Of a DNA stretch of 64,000 bases, positions 1-8,481 are shown in pieces. The position numbers and the translations under genes were made by a program. Source of the DNA: Faecalibacterium prausnitzii (lineage in GTDB: Bacteria; Bacillota; Clostridia; Oscillospirales; Ruminococcaceae); NCBI RefSeq assembly GCF_003287495.1, contig NZ_PRLE01000006.1, positions 62,001-126,000 on the forward strand, read 5' to 3'. Every line of letters starts with the position of its first letter. The first letter of the stretch is position 1. The notes beneath the pieces are model-generated. The model searched no databases. It saw nothing but the letters and a program-made list of their open reading frames with translations, and had not been told where the DNA came from.

Positions 1-57
1 TGCGCTGTATGGAGATGCATAGCTCTTTTATAATACCGCAAAGCGGGCGGAAAATCA

Positions 58-75
58 AGCCGGGGCGGCCCGGCT
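58..75 (-). terminator. Hairpin after the XRE regulator
   Basis: Seven-base stem AGCCGGG/CCCGGCT with a four-base loop directly after the regulator's stop codon. On the reverse strand it is followed only by a short T run (TGATTTT), so it is a weak terminator candidate. Confidence 0.45.
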
Positions 76-76
76 G

Positions 77-733
77 TTACCAGACGGGCTCCTCCAGGTC
101 TGCGGTAACGTCGGTCGATGGCTGGTCGTCCAGGCCCAGCATGGCCCGGTCAATGGCATAGCGGTTGCTGCCGTTCCGGACACTTTCGGCACTGGCGCGG
201 TAACAGGCCAGCAGGATGTCCATGTTGGGCTGCGGCCCATTCGGGTCGGTCAGGGCGCCAAGCTCCCGGGCCTCGTAGTAGTTCCCGATGATCTGGCCGC
301 AGATGCGCCGACGATCCCGCAGCGGGGTCTGCAGGTTGGCGATCCGCTGCTGGCGCATCCCGTAATAATCGCTGCCGTGGTCCGCAAACAGGATGTAGTA
401 TTCCTGCTCGACCTCCACGGGCGATGCCTGCCGACCATAGTAGTGCACCAGGGCGCTCCGGCGCTTGTCGTGGTTGAATTTGTTGATATCGGCCAGCCCA
501 TTGGGGAAGAGCTCCGGGTGGCGGATCCATTTGGAGTAAGGTTCCACCGCCACATGCAGGGCGTCGAAAATTTCCAGAAAATCTTCCATCGAAATTTTCA
601 TCTCACCGCTCTCCCATTTCTGTACGGTCCGCTTGTCGCGGCCAAGCCGCTCGGCCAGCTCCCGCTGCGAGACATCCGCGCTCTCCCGGGCATTTACCAG
701 CGATCTTGCAATTCGTCCTCGATATCCTGTCAT
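77..733 (-). CDS. XRE-family helix-turn-helix transcriptional regulator
   Basis: 218-residue protein. Residues about 5-60 form a Cro/C1-type helix-turn-helix (ARESADVSQRELAERLGR, then TVQKWESGEMKIS), so it should bind DNA as a dimer. The remaining 150 residues, rich in charged and tyrosine residues, match nothing I recognise and may be a sensing or oligomerisation domain. The reading frame is open for 18 more codons upstream, but I chose the ATG at 733 because GAGGAGGGG lies just before it. The gene stands alone on the reverse strand with no phage genes nearby, so it may be a stray accessory regulator. Targets cannot be inferred from the context. Confidence 0.8.
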   Translation of the reverse strand: MTGYRGRIARSLVNARESADVSQRELAERLGRDKRTVQKWESGEMKISMEDFLEIFDALHVAVEPYSKWIRHPELFPNGLADINKFNHDKRRSALVHYYGRQASPVEVEQEYYILFADHGSDYYGMRQQRIANLQTPLRDRRRICGQIIGNYYEARELGALTDPNGPQPNMDILLACYRASAESVRNGSNRYAIDRAMLGLDDQPSTDVTADLEEPVW

Positions 734-1071
734 GCTGCTCCCCTCCTCGATCACCGCGCAGAGTGGCGTGCTGTTTCCGCAATGCACGGCGGCACATTCT
801 GCACCGCCAAATTTCTCCGCGCCGATTGTTTACTCTGCACCTCTTCGTGTGCTACAATACCTTCGGAAATTTCCAATGAGATGCTTGTCTATCGAAAGAA
901 TACACGATTTTCCTTTTTCTGTCAATTTAATAGCGCTTTTCGGCGCATTTTTTCTGGCAAAGATTTCTTAGCCTGGGTTCTTTTGGATTATAGACCCGTC
1001 GTTTGGGGGATGCAGGCATCTTTCCTGCCATTAGGCCATTCGAATATTTTTCAGAAAGTTGGTGATCCGCC
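734..1071. other. Intergenic region, 338 bases
   Basis: Spacer between the reverse-strand XRE gene and the forward DUF6514-like gene. It should hold both promoters. A TACAAT hexamer near 852 could be a forward -10, but no well-spaced -35 accompanies it. It is more AT-rich after about 870. No RNA gene or clear repeat was seen. Confidence 0.4.
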
Positions 1072-1302
1072 GTGTTCGTTTACCGCTGCGTGATGGAGCG
1101 GCAAACCTGTCCTGAGATTGGATGGTATCAGAGTTTTGGCTTGGCAGTCTATTGCGCCCGCCCCGGTTCGCAGGTGCTTCTGACCACCCTGTTTGACATT
1201 TCTCTTGACCGCGCGTTCGTGGAGCGGCTTGCAGAAGACTGTACGAGATTTCAGCTCGACCCGGTCCATCTCATGGACGTTGCGGAAGACGCTCTTGCAT
1301 AG
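1072..1302 (+). CDS. Small DUF6514-like protein
   Basis: 76 residues. The C-terminal half, DISLDRAFVERLAEDC then LDPVHLMDVAEDALA, resembles the DUF6514 family of small Firmicute proteins, which show a 'DIS.DR..V..L......L.P.HL.DVVED' pattern. The function of that family is unknown to me. The start is a GTG at 1072, with an ATG at 1093 as alternative; the upstream ribosome site is weak and an in-frame stop lies at 1063. A terminator hairpin follows within 20 bases, which supports a real transcription unit. The family match is from memory. Confidence 0.6.
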   Translation: MFVYRCVMERQTCPEIGWYQSFGLAVYCARPGSQVLLTTLFDISLDRAFVERLAEDCTRFQLDPVHLMDVAEDALA

Positions 1303-1311
1303 AAAGAATCC

Positions 1312-1366
1312 AAAAAAGCACCAGCCTCCTGCATTCCTGCGCGGGAAACTGGTGCTCTTGTTTTTT
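1312..1366. terminator. Bidirectional terminator
   Basis: Stem AGCACCAG (1317-1324) pairs with CTGGTGCT (1349-1356), flanked by an A run on the left and TTGTTTTTT on the right. It therefore can end both the forward small gene and the reverse sugar transferase. Confidence 0.8.
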
Positions 1367-1381
1367 ATTTCTGGTTCCGGC

Positions 1382-2833
1382 TTATTCGGCGCCGCGGCCT
1401 GCAAAGACCACCCAGACCGTCTTTAACAGAATCTTGATATCCTGCCAGATGGTCCAGTTGTCAATGTACCTGGTATCCAGCTTGACGACCTCTTCAAAGT
1501 CCTCAATGTTGCTGCGGCCGCTCACCTGCCACAGGCCCGTGATGCCGGGCTTCATGGACAGGCGGCGCTTATGGTGGCTCTCGTACTGCTTGTACTCGTC
1601 CAGCGTGGGAGGCCGGGTGCCCACCAGGCTCATATCGCCCCGGAGGACATCGAAGAACTGGGGCAGCTCGTCGATACTGGTCTTGCGGATGAACTTGCCC
1701 ACCTTGGTGATGCGGGGATCGTCCTGCATCTTGAACATGAGGCCGTTCATTTCGTTCCGGGCCATCAGCTCTTTCTTCCGCTCCTCCGCGTCCACATACA
1801 TACTGCGGAGCTTGTGGATATAGAACACACGGCCGTTGCGGCCCACACGGCGCTGTTTGAAGACCAGCGGGCCGGGGCTTTCCAGCTTGAGGGGGATGGC
1901 CACGATGGCAATGATGGGGATGCTGAGGATGCAGCCCACCAGACTGCCCACAATGTCCAGCATCCGCTTGAGGGCCTGGTCGCGGAGTTTGAGCTCCACG
2001 GTGCCCATGGTGACCACATTGCCGCCGGCGCAGCGGCTCAGGCTGCGGCTCAGGCGGGCGGTGCTGGTCTCATCGCAGCAGACATCCTCGATGCGGTCCA
2101 GCAGGGGCAGACGGAAATGGACGGTCAATCCCATGCTCTCCATCTCTTTCAGATAAGGCACAAAGGAATCACCGCTGTCCATGGGGATGTCCACATACAC
2201 TTCATCCAGCGCGGCCTGCCGCAGCCAGTCCATAAAGGTATCGTAGTTGGCCTTGATGTCCACGCCCTCGATCTGGCCGCCGATCTGCTCTTCCGGGATC
2301 TCCAGCAGGGCAATGCCCGTCAGACGCTTGGACCAGTCCCGCTGCAGCTCCCGCACCATTTCCCCGGCATCTTCGCCGGTGGTCACAACGCCCACCAGGC
2401 TTTCCATGCTGTTTTTCTTCCGGGTGGTGGTCAGCAGCTTTTTGAGCACACTGTGGAACACCGTCATCAGCACCACGTTGATGACCGGCACTGCCACCAG
2501 AAAATACCGGGAGCTCAGCAGCGGGGCCTTGGTCAACAGCAGGCCCGCCGAGTTGATGAGGGTCAGGATCAGGTTAAATTTGACCGAGATCTTCAACTCC
2601 CGTTTCCATGGACGGGTGGTAATGTTCTCGCTCTGGTCAAAGGTCAGAAACGTCAGCAGATAGGCCAGCATCAGCAGGCAGAACGCCTGGATGAGGTCGG
2701 GCGCGGTGTAGTTTCCCACCTTGCCCAGCAGACTATCCACCACCAGCCAGCCCAGCGCTATGCTGAGGGCCAGCGAGAGGATGTCTGTTACAAAAGTGCA
2801 GACATACTGCAATTTTTCTCGCTTGGAAATCAC
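1382..2833 (-). CDS. Polyprenyl-phosphate sugar-1-phosphate transferase (WbaP/CpsE type)
   Basis: 483 residues. This membrane enzyme moves a sugar-1-phosphate from a nucleotide sugar to undecaprenyl phosphate, the first step of exopolysaccharide or capsule unit assembly. The N-terminal 120 residues hold about four hydrophobic segments, followed by a cytoplasmic CoA-binding-like region. Residues about 285-480 are the bacterial sugar transferase domain, with PGPLVFKQRRVGRNGRVF, HKLRSM, KTSIDELPQFFDVLRGDM, SLVGTRPP and KPGITGLWQVSGR. The start is GTG at 2833 behind AAGGAATGG. It stands alone, without glycosyltransferases or flippase genes next to it, so its polymer locus must lie elsewhere. The sugar donor cannot be told from sequence. 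Confidence 0.92.
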   Translation of the reverse strand: MISKREKLQYVCTFVTDILSLALSIALGWLVVDSLLGKVGNYTAPDLIQAFCLLMLAYLLTFLTFDQSENITTRPWKRELKISVKFNLILTLINSAGLLLTKAPLLSSRYFLVAVPVINVVLMTVFHSVLKKLLTTTRKKNSMESLVGVVTTGEDAGEMVRELQRDWSKRLTGIALLEIPEEQIGGQIEGVDIKANYDTFMDWLRQAALDEVYVDIPMDSGDSFVPYLKEMESMGLTVHFRLPLLDRIEDVCCDETSTARLSRSLSRCAGGNVVTMGTVELKLRDQALKRMLDIVGSLVGCILSIPIIAIVAIPLKLESPGPLVFKQRRVGRNGRVFYIHKLRSMYVDAEERKKELMARNEMNGLMFKMQDDPRITKVGKFIRKTSIDELPQFFDVLRGDMSLVGTRPPTLDEYKQYESHHKRRLSMKPGITGLWQVSGRSNIEDFEEVVKLDTRYIDNWTIWQDIKILLKTVWVVFAGRGAE

Positions 2834-2973
2834 GATTTTTCCATTCCTTCCTCGTTCACGATCATTTTCCCCAAAAAAGGGGACGATTCCTGTTTCCGCA
2901 AAAAGCCCTGTCCGCCAGGGCCAAAGAGGCGCTTTGCAGGCCTCTGCCGGGCTCTATGGTCCGTCAATGGTTG

Positions 2974-3002
2974 ATTTTATCACATTATCGAGAATGTTTC
3001 AA
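2974..3002 (-). promoter_or_regulatory. Promoter of the sugar transferase gene with palindrome in spacer
   Basis: Reverse-strand TTGAAA (2997-3002), 17-base spacer, TAAAAT (2974-2979). An imperfect inverted repeat, ACATTATCGAGAATGT (2982-2997), fills the spacer, so a repressor could bind between -35 and -10. Confidence 0.65.
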
Positions 3003-3031
3003 TCCCAAATTTTTTCTTTCAGGCTTTTCAG

Positions 3032-3060
3032 TTGACAAACTCACTGTTTTTGCGTATTAT
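3032..3060 (+). promoter_or_regulatory. Promoter of the metG T-box operon
   Basis: TTGACA (3032-3037), 17-base spacer, TATTAT (3055-3060), placing the start of transcription at the beginning of the T-box leader. Confidence 0.8.
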
Positions 3061-3065
3061 AGGTA

Positions 3066-3398
3066 GAAGATGCAAAGGGAAAGTTCTGCCCCTTTGCACC
3101 CAGACTGCAAATCGGCTTTGACGAGAAGAGTACACCCCGTCCGCACCTGACAGAAAGCCCGGAGGATGGAAGCGGGCAGGCCGCGCGGAGTGGAAGATGG
3201 TCTCTGAGCCGCGCGGGCGAAGGGGAGTTTTCTTCTCCAGCCTGCGACGGGTGCGCCCGTTACCGCGCCGCGCTGGTACATTATTTATATGCCAGCGCGC
3301 AAGGCTCTGCCTGCAAAGGCCGGGCGAACCAAGGTGGTACCACGAAAGCAATGCTCTCGTCCTTGGCCGGAGTTTCCGGCAAGGGACGGGAGCTTTTT
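3066..3398 (+). promoter_or_regulatory. T-box riboswitch, methionine type
   Basis: Leader of about 350 bases ahead of metG. The AGAGTA/GA-motif region lies near 3126 (GACGAGAAGAGTA). A candidate specifier codon ATG sits at 3197-3199, about 75 bases later. The T-box sequence AAGGTGGTACCACG is at 3331-3344, and its variable T would pair with an A discriminator, as in tRNA-Met. A strong terminator stem spans 3353-3393, followed by TTTTT. By family knowledge, uncharged tRNA stabilises the antiterminator and lets metG and the following genes be read. The specifier position is my reading and was not folded by software. Confidence 0.88.
3353..3398 (+). terminator. T-box terminator before metG
   Basis: GCTCTCGTCC... 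pairs with ...GGGACGGGAGC across a loop near 3370, followed by TTTTT. It is the regulated terminator of the T-box. Confidence 0.85.
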
Positions 3399-3429
3399 GT
3401 TGCCGCAACAGAAAGGAAGAAACAGACCC

Positions 3430-5433
3430 ATGAGTGAGCACAAAACATTCTACATTACCACTCCCATTTACTACCCCAGCGATAAGCTGCACATCGGCCA
3501 CAGCTACACCACCGTGGCCTGCGACGCGCTGGCCCGCTTCAAGCGGATGCAGGGCTATGACGTCATGTTCCTGACCGGAACCGACGAGCATGGCCAGAAG
3601 ATCCAGGACAAGGCAGCCGATGCAGGCGTCACTCCCAAGGAGTACGTCGATAAGATCGTTGCCACCGTCAAGGACCTGTGGAAGCTGATGGATGTCAGCT
3701 ACGACCGCTTCATCCGCACCACCGACGACTACCACATGGAGTCCTGCCAGAAGATCTTCACCAAGCTGTACGAGCAGGGCGATATCTACAAGGGCGAGTA
3801 CACCGGCCACTACTGCAAGCCCTGCGAGAGCTTCTGGACCGACAGCCAGCTGGTGGACGGCAAGTGCCCCGAGTGCGGCCGTGAGGTCTACGACGCCCAC
3901 GAGGAAGCTTACTTCTTCAAGACCGGCAAGTACGCTGACCGCCTGCTCAAGCTCTACGAGGAGAACCCCCAGTTCATCCAGCCCGAGAGCCGCAAGAACG
4001 AGATGATCGCGTTCATCAAGCAGGGCCTGCAGGACACCTGCGTTTCCCGTACCTCCGTCAAGTGGGGCATTCCCGTCCCGTTCGACCCCAAGCACACCAT
4101 GTATGTCTGGGTGGACGCCCTGAGCAACTATATTTCCGCCCTGGGCTATGGCAACGAGAAGTACCACGACTACGACAAGTTCTGGCCGGCAGACCTGCAC
4201 ATGGTGGGCAAGGAGATCCTGCGCTTCCACACCATCCTGTGGCCGGCCATGCTGATGGCTCTGGACCTGCCGCTGCCCAAGCGCGTGTTTGGCCATGGCT
4301 GGCTGCTGATGAACGGCGGCAAGATGTCCAAGTCCGTGGGCAACGTCGTGGACCCCGTGGTCCTGTGCGACCGCTACGGCGTGGATGCCATCCGCTATTT
4401 CCTGCTGCGTGAGATCCCGTTCGGCAACGACGGCACGTTCACCAACGAGGCCCTCATCAACCGCATCAACAGCGACCTGGCCAACGACCTGGGCAACCTG
4501 CTCAGCCGTACCGTGGCCATGTGTGAGAAGTACTTCGACGGCACCGTCCACCATGTGGCAGGCACCGAAGCCATTGACACCGAGCTGGAAACCATGGTCA
4601 ACGAGCTGGCCTCCAAGGTTTCTGCCGACATGGACAACCTGACCATTCCCCAGGCCCTGATGGAGATCTTCGCGGTCATTCAGCGCGCCAACAAGTACAT
4701 CGACGAGACCGCTCCCTGGGCTCTGGCCAAGGACGAGGCCAACAAAGCCCGTCTGGAGAGCGTGCTCTACCACCTGTGCGAGGCCCTGCGCGTGGCTGCC
4801 ATCCTGCTGAACGCTTACCTGCCCTCCACCGCTCCCAAGATGATGGAGCAGCTGGGCCTGGATGCTTCCGCCCTCGACCTGAGCAAGACCGTTTACGGCG
4901 TGCAGGAGACCTACACCGTCCACAAGGGCGACGCTCTGTTCCCCCGCATCGACGTGGCCAAGGAGATCGCTTATCTGAAAGAGCAGGACGAGAAGCGCAA
5001 GGCCGCTGCCGCTGCCGCCAACAAGGCCAAGGAAGAGGCCGCAAAGCCTGCCGCCCCCAAGGAGGACGCTGCTGAGAGCAGTGTGGACTTCACCCACGAG
5101 GAAGAGATCGACTTTGACACCTTCTGCAAGGTGGAGCTGCGCGTGGCTGAGGTGCGCGCCTGCGAGAACCTGAAAGAGAGCAAGAAGCTGCTCCACCTGA
5201 CCGTCTTCGATGGTGAGCGCGAGCGCTGCATCCTCTCCGGCATTGCCAAGTGGTTCAAGCCGGAAGACCTCATCGGCAAGAAGATCGGTATCGTGTGCAA
5301 CCTGGCACCCCGCCCCATGATGAAGGGCAAGTATGTCAGCGAGGGCATGATCTTCGCCGCGGACACCGCCGACGGCGGCTGCTCCATCGCATTCTACGGC
5401 GACGACACTCCGGTCGGCAGCCGCATCCACTGA
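3430..5433 (+). CDS. metG: Methionyl-tRNA synthetase
   Basis: 667 residues. It charges tRNA-Met in the cytoplasm using ATP. The class I signatures are HIGH at residues 21-24 and KMSKS at 298-302. Four cysteines at 129, 132, 146 and 149 form the zinc knuckle. A lysine/alanine-rich linker (about 515-560) leads to a C-terminal tRNA-binding (EMAP/Arc1p-like) domain from about residue 563, so this is the long dimeric form. The frame is open further upstream through the T-box leader, but the ATG at 3430 gives the family N-terminus FYITTPIYYPS and follows a GGAAG ribosome site. It is the first gene of an operon with the EamA transporter and TatD, controlled by the T-box in front. Confidence 0.98.
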   Translation: MSEHKTFYITTPIYYPSDKLHIGHSYTTVACDALARFKRMQGYDVMFLTGTDEHGQKIQDKAADAGVTPKEYVDKIVATVKDLWKLMDVSYDRFIRTTDDYHMESCQKIFTKLYEQGDIYKGEYTGHYCKPCESFWTDSQLVDGKCPECGREVYDAHEEAYFFKTGKYADRLLKLYEENPQFIQPESRKNEMIAFIKQGLQDTCVSRTSVKWGIPVPFDPKHTMYVWVDALSNYISALGYGNEKYHDYDKFWPADLHMVGKEILRFHTILWPAMLMALDLPLPKRVFGHGWLLMNGGKMSKSVGNVVDPVVLCDRYGVDAIRYFLLREIPFGNDGTFTNEALINRINSDLANDLGNLLSRTVAMCEKYFDGTVHHVAGTEAIDTELETMVNELASKVSADMDNLTIPQALMEIFAVIQRANKYIDETAPWALAKDEANKARLESVLYHLCEALRVAAILLNAYLPSTAPKMMEQLGLDASALDLSKTVYGVQETYTVHKGDALFPRIDVAKEIAYLKEQDEKRKAAAAAANKAKEEAAKPAAPKEDAAESSVDFTHEEEIDFDTFCKVELRVAEVRACENLKESKKLLHLTVFDGERERCILSGIAKWFKPEDLIGKKIGIVCNLAPRPMMKGKYVSEGMIFAADTADGGCSIAFYGDDTPVGSRIH

Positions 5434-5437
5434 GCGG

Positions 5438-6397
5438 ATGCCGAACATTGAAAATTCCCGCTCGGCCAAACTGGACGCCATCTTCGGGACGCCCCTCTTC
5501 GCGGTGCTGCTGGCCATCGGCTGCAATGTGCTGTGGGGTTCGGCGTTCCCGTTCATCAAGATGGGCTACCGCCTGTTTGCGATCGAGACCAGTGATACGG
5601 CCTCCATCCTCTGCTTTGCCGGGGTCCGGTTCATGCTGGGCAGCCTGCTGGTGCTGGCGGGAAGCCTGATCCTGGAGGGCAAACTCCCGCAGCCGCCCTG
5701 CGGCAAAGTCTTGGGCGAGTGCTGCGCCCTGGGCCTGTGGCAGACCACAGCCCAGTATGCGTTCTACTATATGGCCGTTGCCCTGCTGACGGGTGCCTTT
5801 GGCGGCATCCTCAACAGCACCCAGAGCTTTCTGGGCGTCATCTTCGCCCATTTCCTCTATGGCGATGCCGACCGGATGACACCGGCCAAAACGCTGGGCT
5901 GCGTGCTGGGCTTCGCCGGGGTGCTCATCGGCACTATCGGCAACCACGGCGGCGGAAGCGCCTGGGGCGTGTTCTGTATGCTGCTGGCCACGGTCATTTT
6001 TACCCTGTCCGGCCCGTGGAACAAGTCCGTGACGAAAAAGGCGGACAGCTTTGCGGTCTGCTTCCTCAACCTGTTCGTGGGCGGGCTGGCTCTGCTGCTG
6101 ATCGGTCTGGCACTGGGCGGCAGCCTCCACCCGCAGAGCGCTCTGGGCCTGCCGGTGCTGCTTTATCTGGCGTTCATCTGCGGCGCGGGCTATGTCATCT
6201 GGGCCCTGCTGATGAAGAATAACCCCGTCAGCCGCATTGCCATCTTCGGGTTCGTGAACCCGGTGGTCAATGTGCTGCTGAGTGCCCTGCTCAACGGCGA
6301 GCCGCTGTTCCGCTGGCAGTACCTCGGGGCGCTGGTCTTCGTCTGCGTGGGCATCTGGCTGGTGAACAAAGCCCCTGCCCAAAAGGGGGTGCGCTGA
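5438..6397 (+). CDS. EamA/DMT-family membrane transporter
   Basis: 319 residues with about ten hydrophobic segments arranged as two EamA halves, as in drug/metabolite transporters (for example AIGCNVLWGSAFPFIKMGY at the start of the first half and LAFICGAGYVIWALLMKN in the second). Members move small metabolites, often amino acids or nucleosides, usually outward; the substrate here is unknown. It begins four bases after the metG stop and its stop overlaps the next start by one base, so it is translated as part of the Met T-box operon. That context suggests, but does not prove, a link to methionine or a related compound. Confidence 0.88.
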   Translation: MPNIENSRSAKLDAIFGTPLFAVLLAIGCNVLWGSAFPFIKMGYRLFAIETSDTASILCFAGVRFMLGSLLVLAGSLILEGKLPQPPCGKVLGECCALGLWQTTAQYAFYYMAVALLTGAFGGILNSTQSFLGVIFAHFLYGDADRMTPAKTLGCVLGFAGVLIGTIGNHGGGSAWGVFCMLLATVIFTLSGPWNKSVTKKADSFAVCFLNLFVGGLALLLIGLALGGSLHPQSALGLPVLLYLAFICGAGYVIWALLMKNNPVSRIAIFGFVNPVVNVLLSALLNGEPLFRWQYLGALVFVCVGIWLVNKAPAQKGVR

Positions 6398-7209
6398 TGG
6401 GCCCTATTTTTGATACCCATGCGCATTACAGCGCCCATGCCTTTGACACCGACCGTTATGCCCTGCTGGACAGCCTGCCCGATCAGGGCGTGGTGGGCGT
6501 CTGCGAGCAGGCCACCCACTCGGGCGATGCCCCCAAAGTGCTGGAGCTGGCCCACCGCTACCCATGGGTGTATGCGGCCATCGGCATCCACCCGGAAAGC
6601 CTGCTGGCTGTGGAGGACTGCGGCGAGGAGGGCCCGGCCCCGACCATCTCCGTCTACGGCGGGGACTGGGCGGCGGAGATGAAAGCCCTTGCGCCCTACT
6701 ACGACGACCCCAAGGTGGTGGCCGTGGGCGAGTGCGGGCTGGACTACCACTGGCCCGTGCCCAAGGACGCCCAGCTGGCCCTGTTTGAGGCAGAGCTCCG
6801 GCTCAGCCTGGAGCTGGGCAAGCCCATCATCGTGCACGACCGCAGCGCCCACGCCGATGTCTACGCCCTGTTGAAAAAATACCAGCCCAGAGGCATCGTC
6901 CACTGTTATTCCGGCAGTGCGGACGACGCGGAATGGCTGGCAGAGCAGGGGCTGTACTTCGGCTTTGGCGGGGCCTGCACGTTCAAGGGTGCCAAGCGGG
7001 CGGCCAAGGCCATTGCGGCCCTGCCGCTGGAGCGGATCGTTCTGGAAACGGACTGTCCCTACATGGCCCCGGAGCCCGTGCGCGGCACCCGCTGCGACAG
7101 CTCCCTCATCCGCTATGTGGGCGAGTACATTGCGGCTGTAAAAGGCGTGGAGCCGGAAACCGTCTTCCGCGTGACTGCCGAAAACGCCAAGCGAGTCTAT
7201 CAGCTGTAA
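6397..7209 (+). CDS. tatD: TatD-family metal-dependent hydrolase
   Basis: 270 residues. TatD enzymes are TIM-barrel metallohydrolases with DNase activity. Metal-binding motifs visible are the N-terminal FDTHAHY, the internal GECGLDYHW, IVHDRSAHAD, VHCYSG and the C-terminal ETDCPYMAPEPVRG. The length is normal for the family. The start codon shares a base with the EamA stop (TGATG), so translation is coupled. Its place after metG is common in Firmicutes. The precise cellular substrate is not settled. Confidence 0.93.
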   Translation: MGPIFDTHAHYSAHAFDTDRYALLDSLPDQGVVGVCEQATHSGDAPKVLELAHRYPWVYAAIGIHPESLLAVEDCGEEGPAPTISVYGGDWAAEMKALAPYYDDPKVVAVGECGLDYHWPVPKDAQLALFEAELRLSLELGKPIIVHDRSAHADVYALLKKYQPRGIVHCYSGSADDAEWLAEQGLYFGFGGACTFKGAKRAAKAIAALPLERIVLETDCPYMAPEPVRGTRCDSSLIRYVGEYIAAVKGVEPETVFRVTAENAKRVYQL

Positions 7210-7210
7210 C

Positions 7211-7262
7211 GGCTTTGCCCTCTCAGGCGCTTACGCGCCAGCTCTCCCAATGGGAGAGCCAA
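7211..7262 (+). repeat. Interspersed palindromic repeat, copy A
   Basis: Starts right after the tatD stop. CCTCTCAGGCGC is followed by a small palindrome and then GGCTCTCCC-type halves around AATG, giving a hairpin. It shares the layout, and part of the sequence, of copies B (31706), C (54762) and D (59405). Confidence 0.6.
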
Positions 7263-7351
7263 GAGCGTCTTTATGAAAAGCAAAAGCTAATCTTTAGCTT
7301 CTGTATAAAACAAGAAAATTGATCCAAATTGTTTATAAGGAGACATCTATT

Positions 7352-7585
7352 ATGAAAGCTCGTATCCCCAAACATCGTGAGTTCATCATCAACTTCCCCG
7401 ACAGCATCCCCGAGGCAAAGGCCAACGAGGGCTGGGCAAAGCTGCAGCAGATCGTGGAGGACTACAAGAAAGCCCACAACGGCGCTTCTGTCTACGCTCC
7501 TACCTTTATTGAGGACTGCGAGGCTGACGTCAAGAAGCTGCAGGAAGAGTATGGCTTCGAGTACACCGTTGAGTACGTTCAGTAA
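7352..7585 (+). CDS. Small conserved-looking protein, function unknown
   Basis: 77 residues, acidic and soluble, with no signal peptide or membrane segment (starts MKARIPKHREFIINFPDSIP). I do not recognise a family. A good AAGGAG site lies nine bases before the ATG at 7352, and a strong terminator follows the stop, so it looks like a genuine single-gene unit. The ORF also opens upstream in frame, but that extension lacks a ribosome site. Codon use matches well-expressed neighbours. Confidence 0.7.
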   Translation: MKARIPKHREFIINFPDSIPEAKANEGWAKLQQIVEDYKKAHNGASVYAPTFIEDCEADVKKLQEEYGFEYTVEYVQ

Positions 7586-7604
7586 TTTTTAAAAGCGTTT
7601 CTAC

Positions 7605-7644
7605 AAAAAGGGGGCTGTTCCCGGATGGGAACAGCCCCCTTTTT
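7605..7644. terminator. Bidirectional terminator between small gene and trpZ
   Basis: Perfect stem GGGGGCTGTTCCC (7610-7622) / GGGAACAGCCCCC (7627-7639), with an A run on the left and TTTTT on the right. It works in both directions. Confidence 0.9.
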
Positions 7645-8480
7645 CATTGTCTGATTTCATGATTCGCTTCCACCTTGCTCAGCAGGATGCGGTCATTGTC
7701 CAGCGCCTTACCGGCGTTCTCGCGGAACTTCTCCAGCAGATCGTCCACGGTCATCTTGCCGCGGGCCTCGCCCTTGACGTCAAAGACGATCCGGCCTGCA
7801 TCCATCATGAGGGTGCGGTTGCCCAGCTCCAGCGCCTGATGCATGTTGTGGGTGACCATGAGGCAGGTGATCTTTTTCTCCGCCACGATGCTCTTGGTCA
7901 GCTCCAGCACTTTCTCGGCGGTGGCCGGGTCCAGGGCAGCGGTGTGCTCGTCCAGCAGGAGGAGCTTGGGGGTGACGAGCGTTGCCATCAGCAGAGTCAG
8001 CGCCTGCCGCTGGCCGCCGGAAAGCAGGCCCACAGGCTGCTTCATCCGGTCTTCCAGCCCCATGTGGAGCAGGGCCAGCTTCTCACGGAAGATCTCTTTG
8101 TCCTTGCGGGAGATGCGGGAGAAGATGGCGTGGGGCGCGGTGCCTGCCCGCAGGTAAGCCAGCGCCAGATTTTCTTCAATGGTCATATTGGGGGCCGTGC
8201 CCTTGAGCGGGTCCTGGAACAGGTGGCCGATGACCTTGCTGCGCTGGTACTCCGGCGCAAACGTGATGTTCTCCCCGCCCAGAGAAATGCTGCCTTCATC
8301 CGCAATGAAGCCGCCGGTGATGGCGTTGAAGAGGGTGGATTTGCCGGCGCCGTTGGAGCCCACGATGGTGGCGAAATCACCCGCTTCCATCGTAAGACTG
8401 ACGCCGTTCAGAGCCACTTTTTCATTGACGGTGCCGGGGTTGAACGTCTTGTGGAGGTTTTGCAGTTCCAGCATTTCCAT
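7644..8480 (-). CDS. trpZ: ABC transporter ATPase, predicted tryptophan importer
   Basis: 278 residues. It is an ATP-binding subunit with Walker A GSNGAGKST, signature LLSGGQRQALTLLM and Walker B LLLLDEHTAALDP. It belongs to the COG1101 type that partners COG2984 and COG4120 proteins. The ATG at 8480 was chosen over an upstream frame opening because AGGAGG lies nine bases before it; the trpY stop is one base away. It is the last gene of the trpXYZ set, which sits behind a T-box with a Trp specifier. The tryptophan assignment rests on that T-box and on published trpXYZ predictions in Firmicutes, not on binding residues. Confidence 0.87.
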   Translation of the reverse strand: MEMLELQNLHKTFNPGTVNEKVALNGVSLTMEAGDFATIVGSNGAGKSTLFNAITGGFIADEGSISLGGENITFAPEYQRSKVIGHLFQDPLKGTAPNMTIEENLALAYLRAGTAPHAIFSRISRKDKEIFREKLALLHMGLEDRMKQPVGLLSGGQRQALTLLMATLVTPKLLLLDEHTAALDPATAEKVLELTKSIVAEKKITCLMVTHNMHQALELGNRTLMMDAGRIVFDVKGEARGKMTVDDLLEKFRENAGKALDNDRILLSKVEANHEIRQ

Positions 8481-8481
8481 C

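Noticed and set aside
734-787. 18-codon N-terminal extension of the XRE regulator
   Set aside because: The ATG at 733 has a strong GAGGAGGGG in front, while the upstream start has none.
3028-5559. Long reverse-strand open frame of 843 codons over metG
   Set aside because: It is an antisense shadow of a GC-rich gene; its His/Val/Gly/Gln-rich translation has no family signature and metG is certain.
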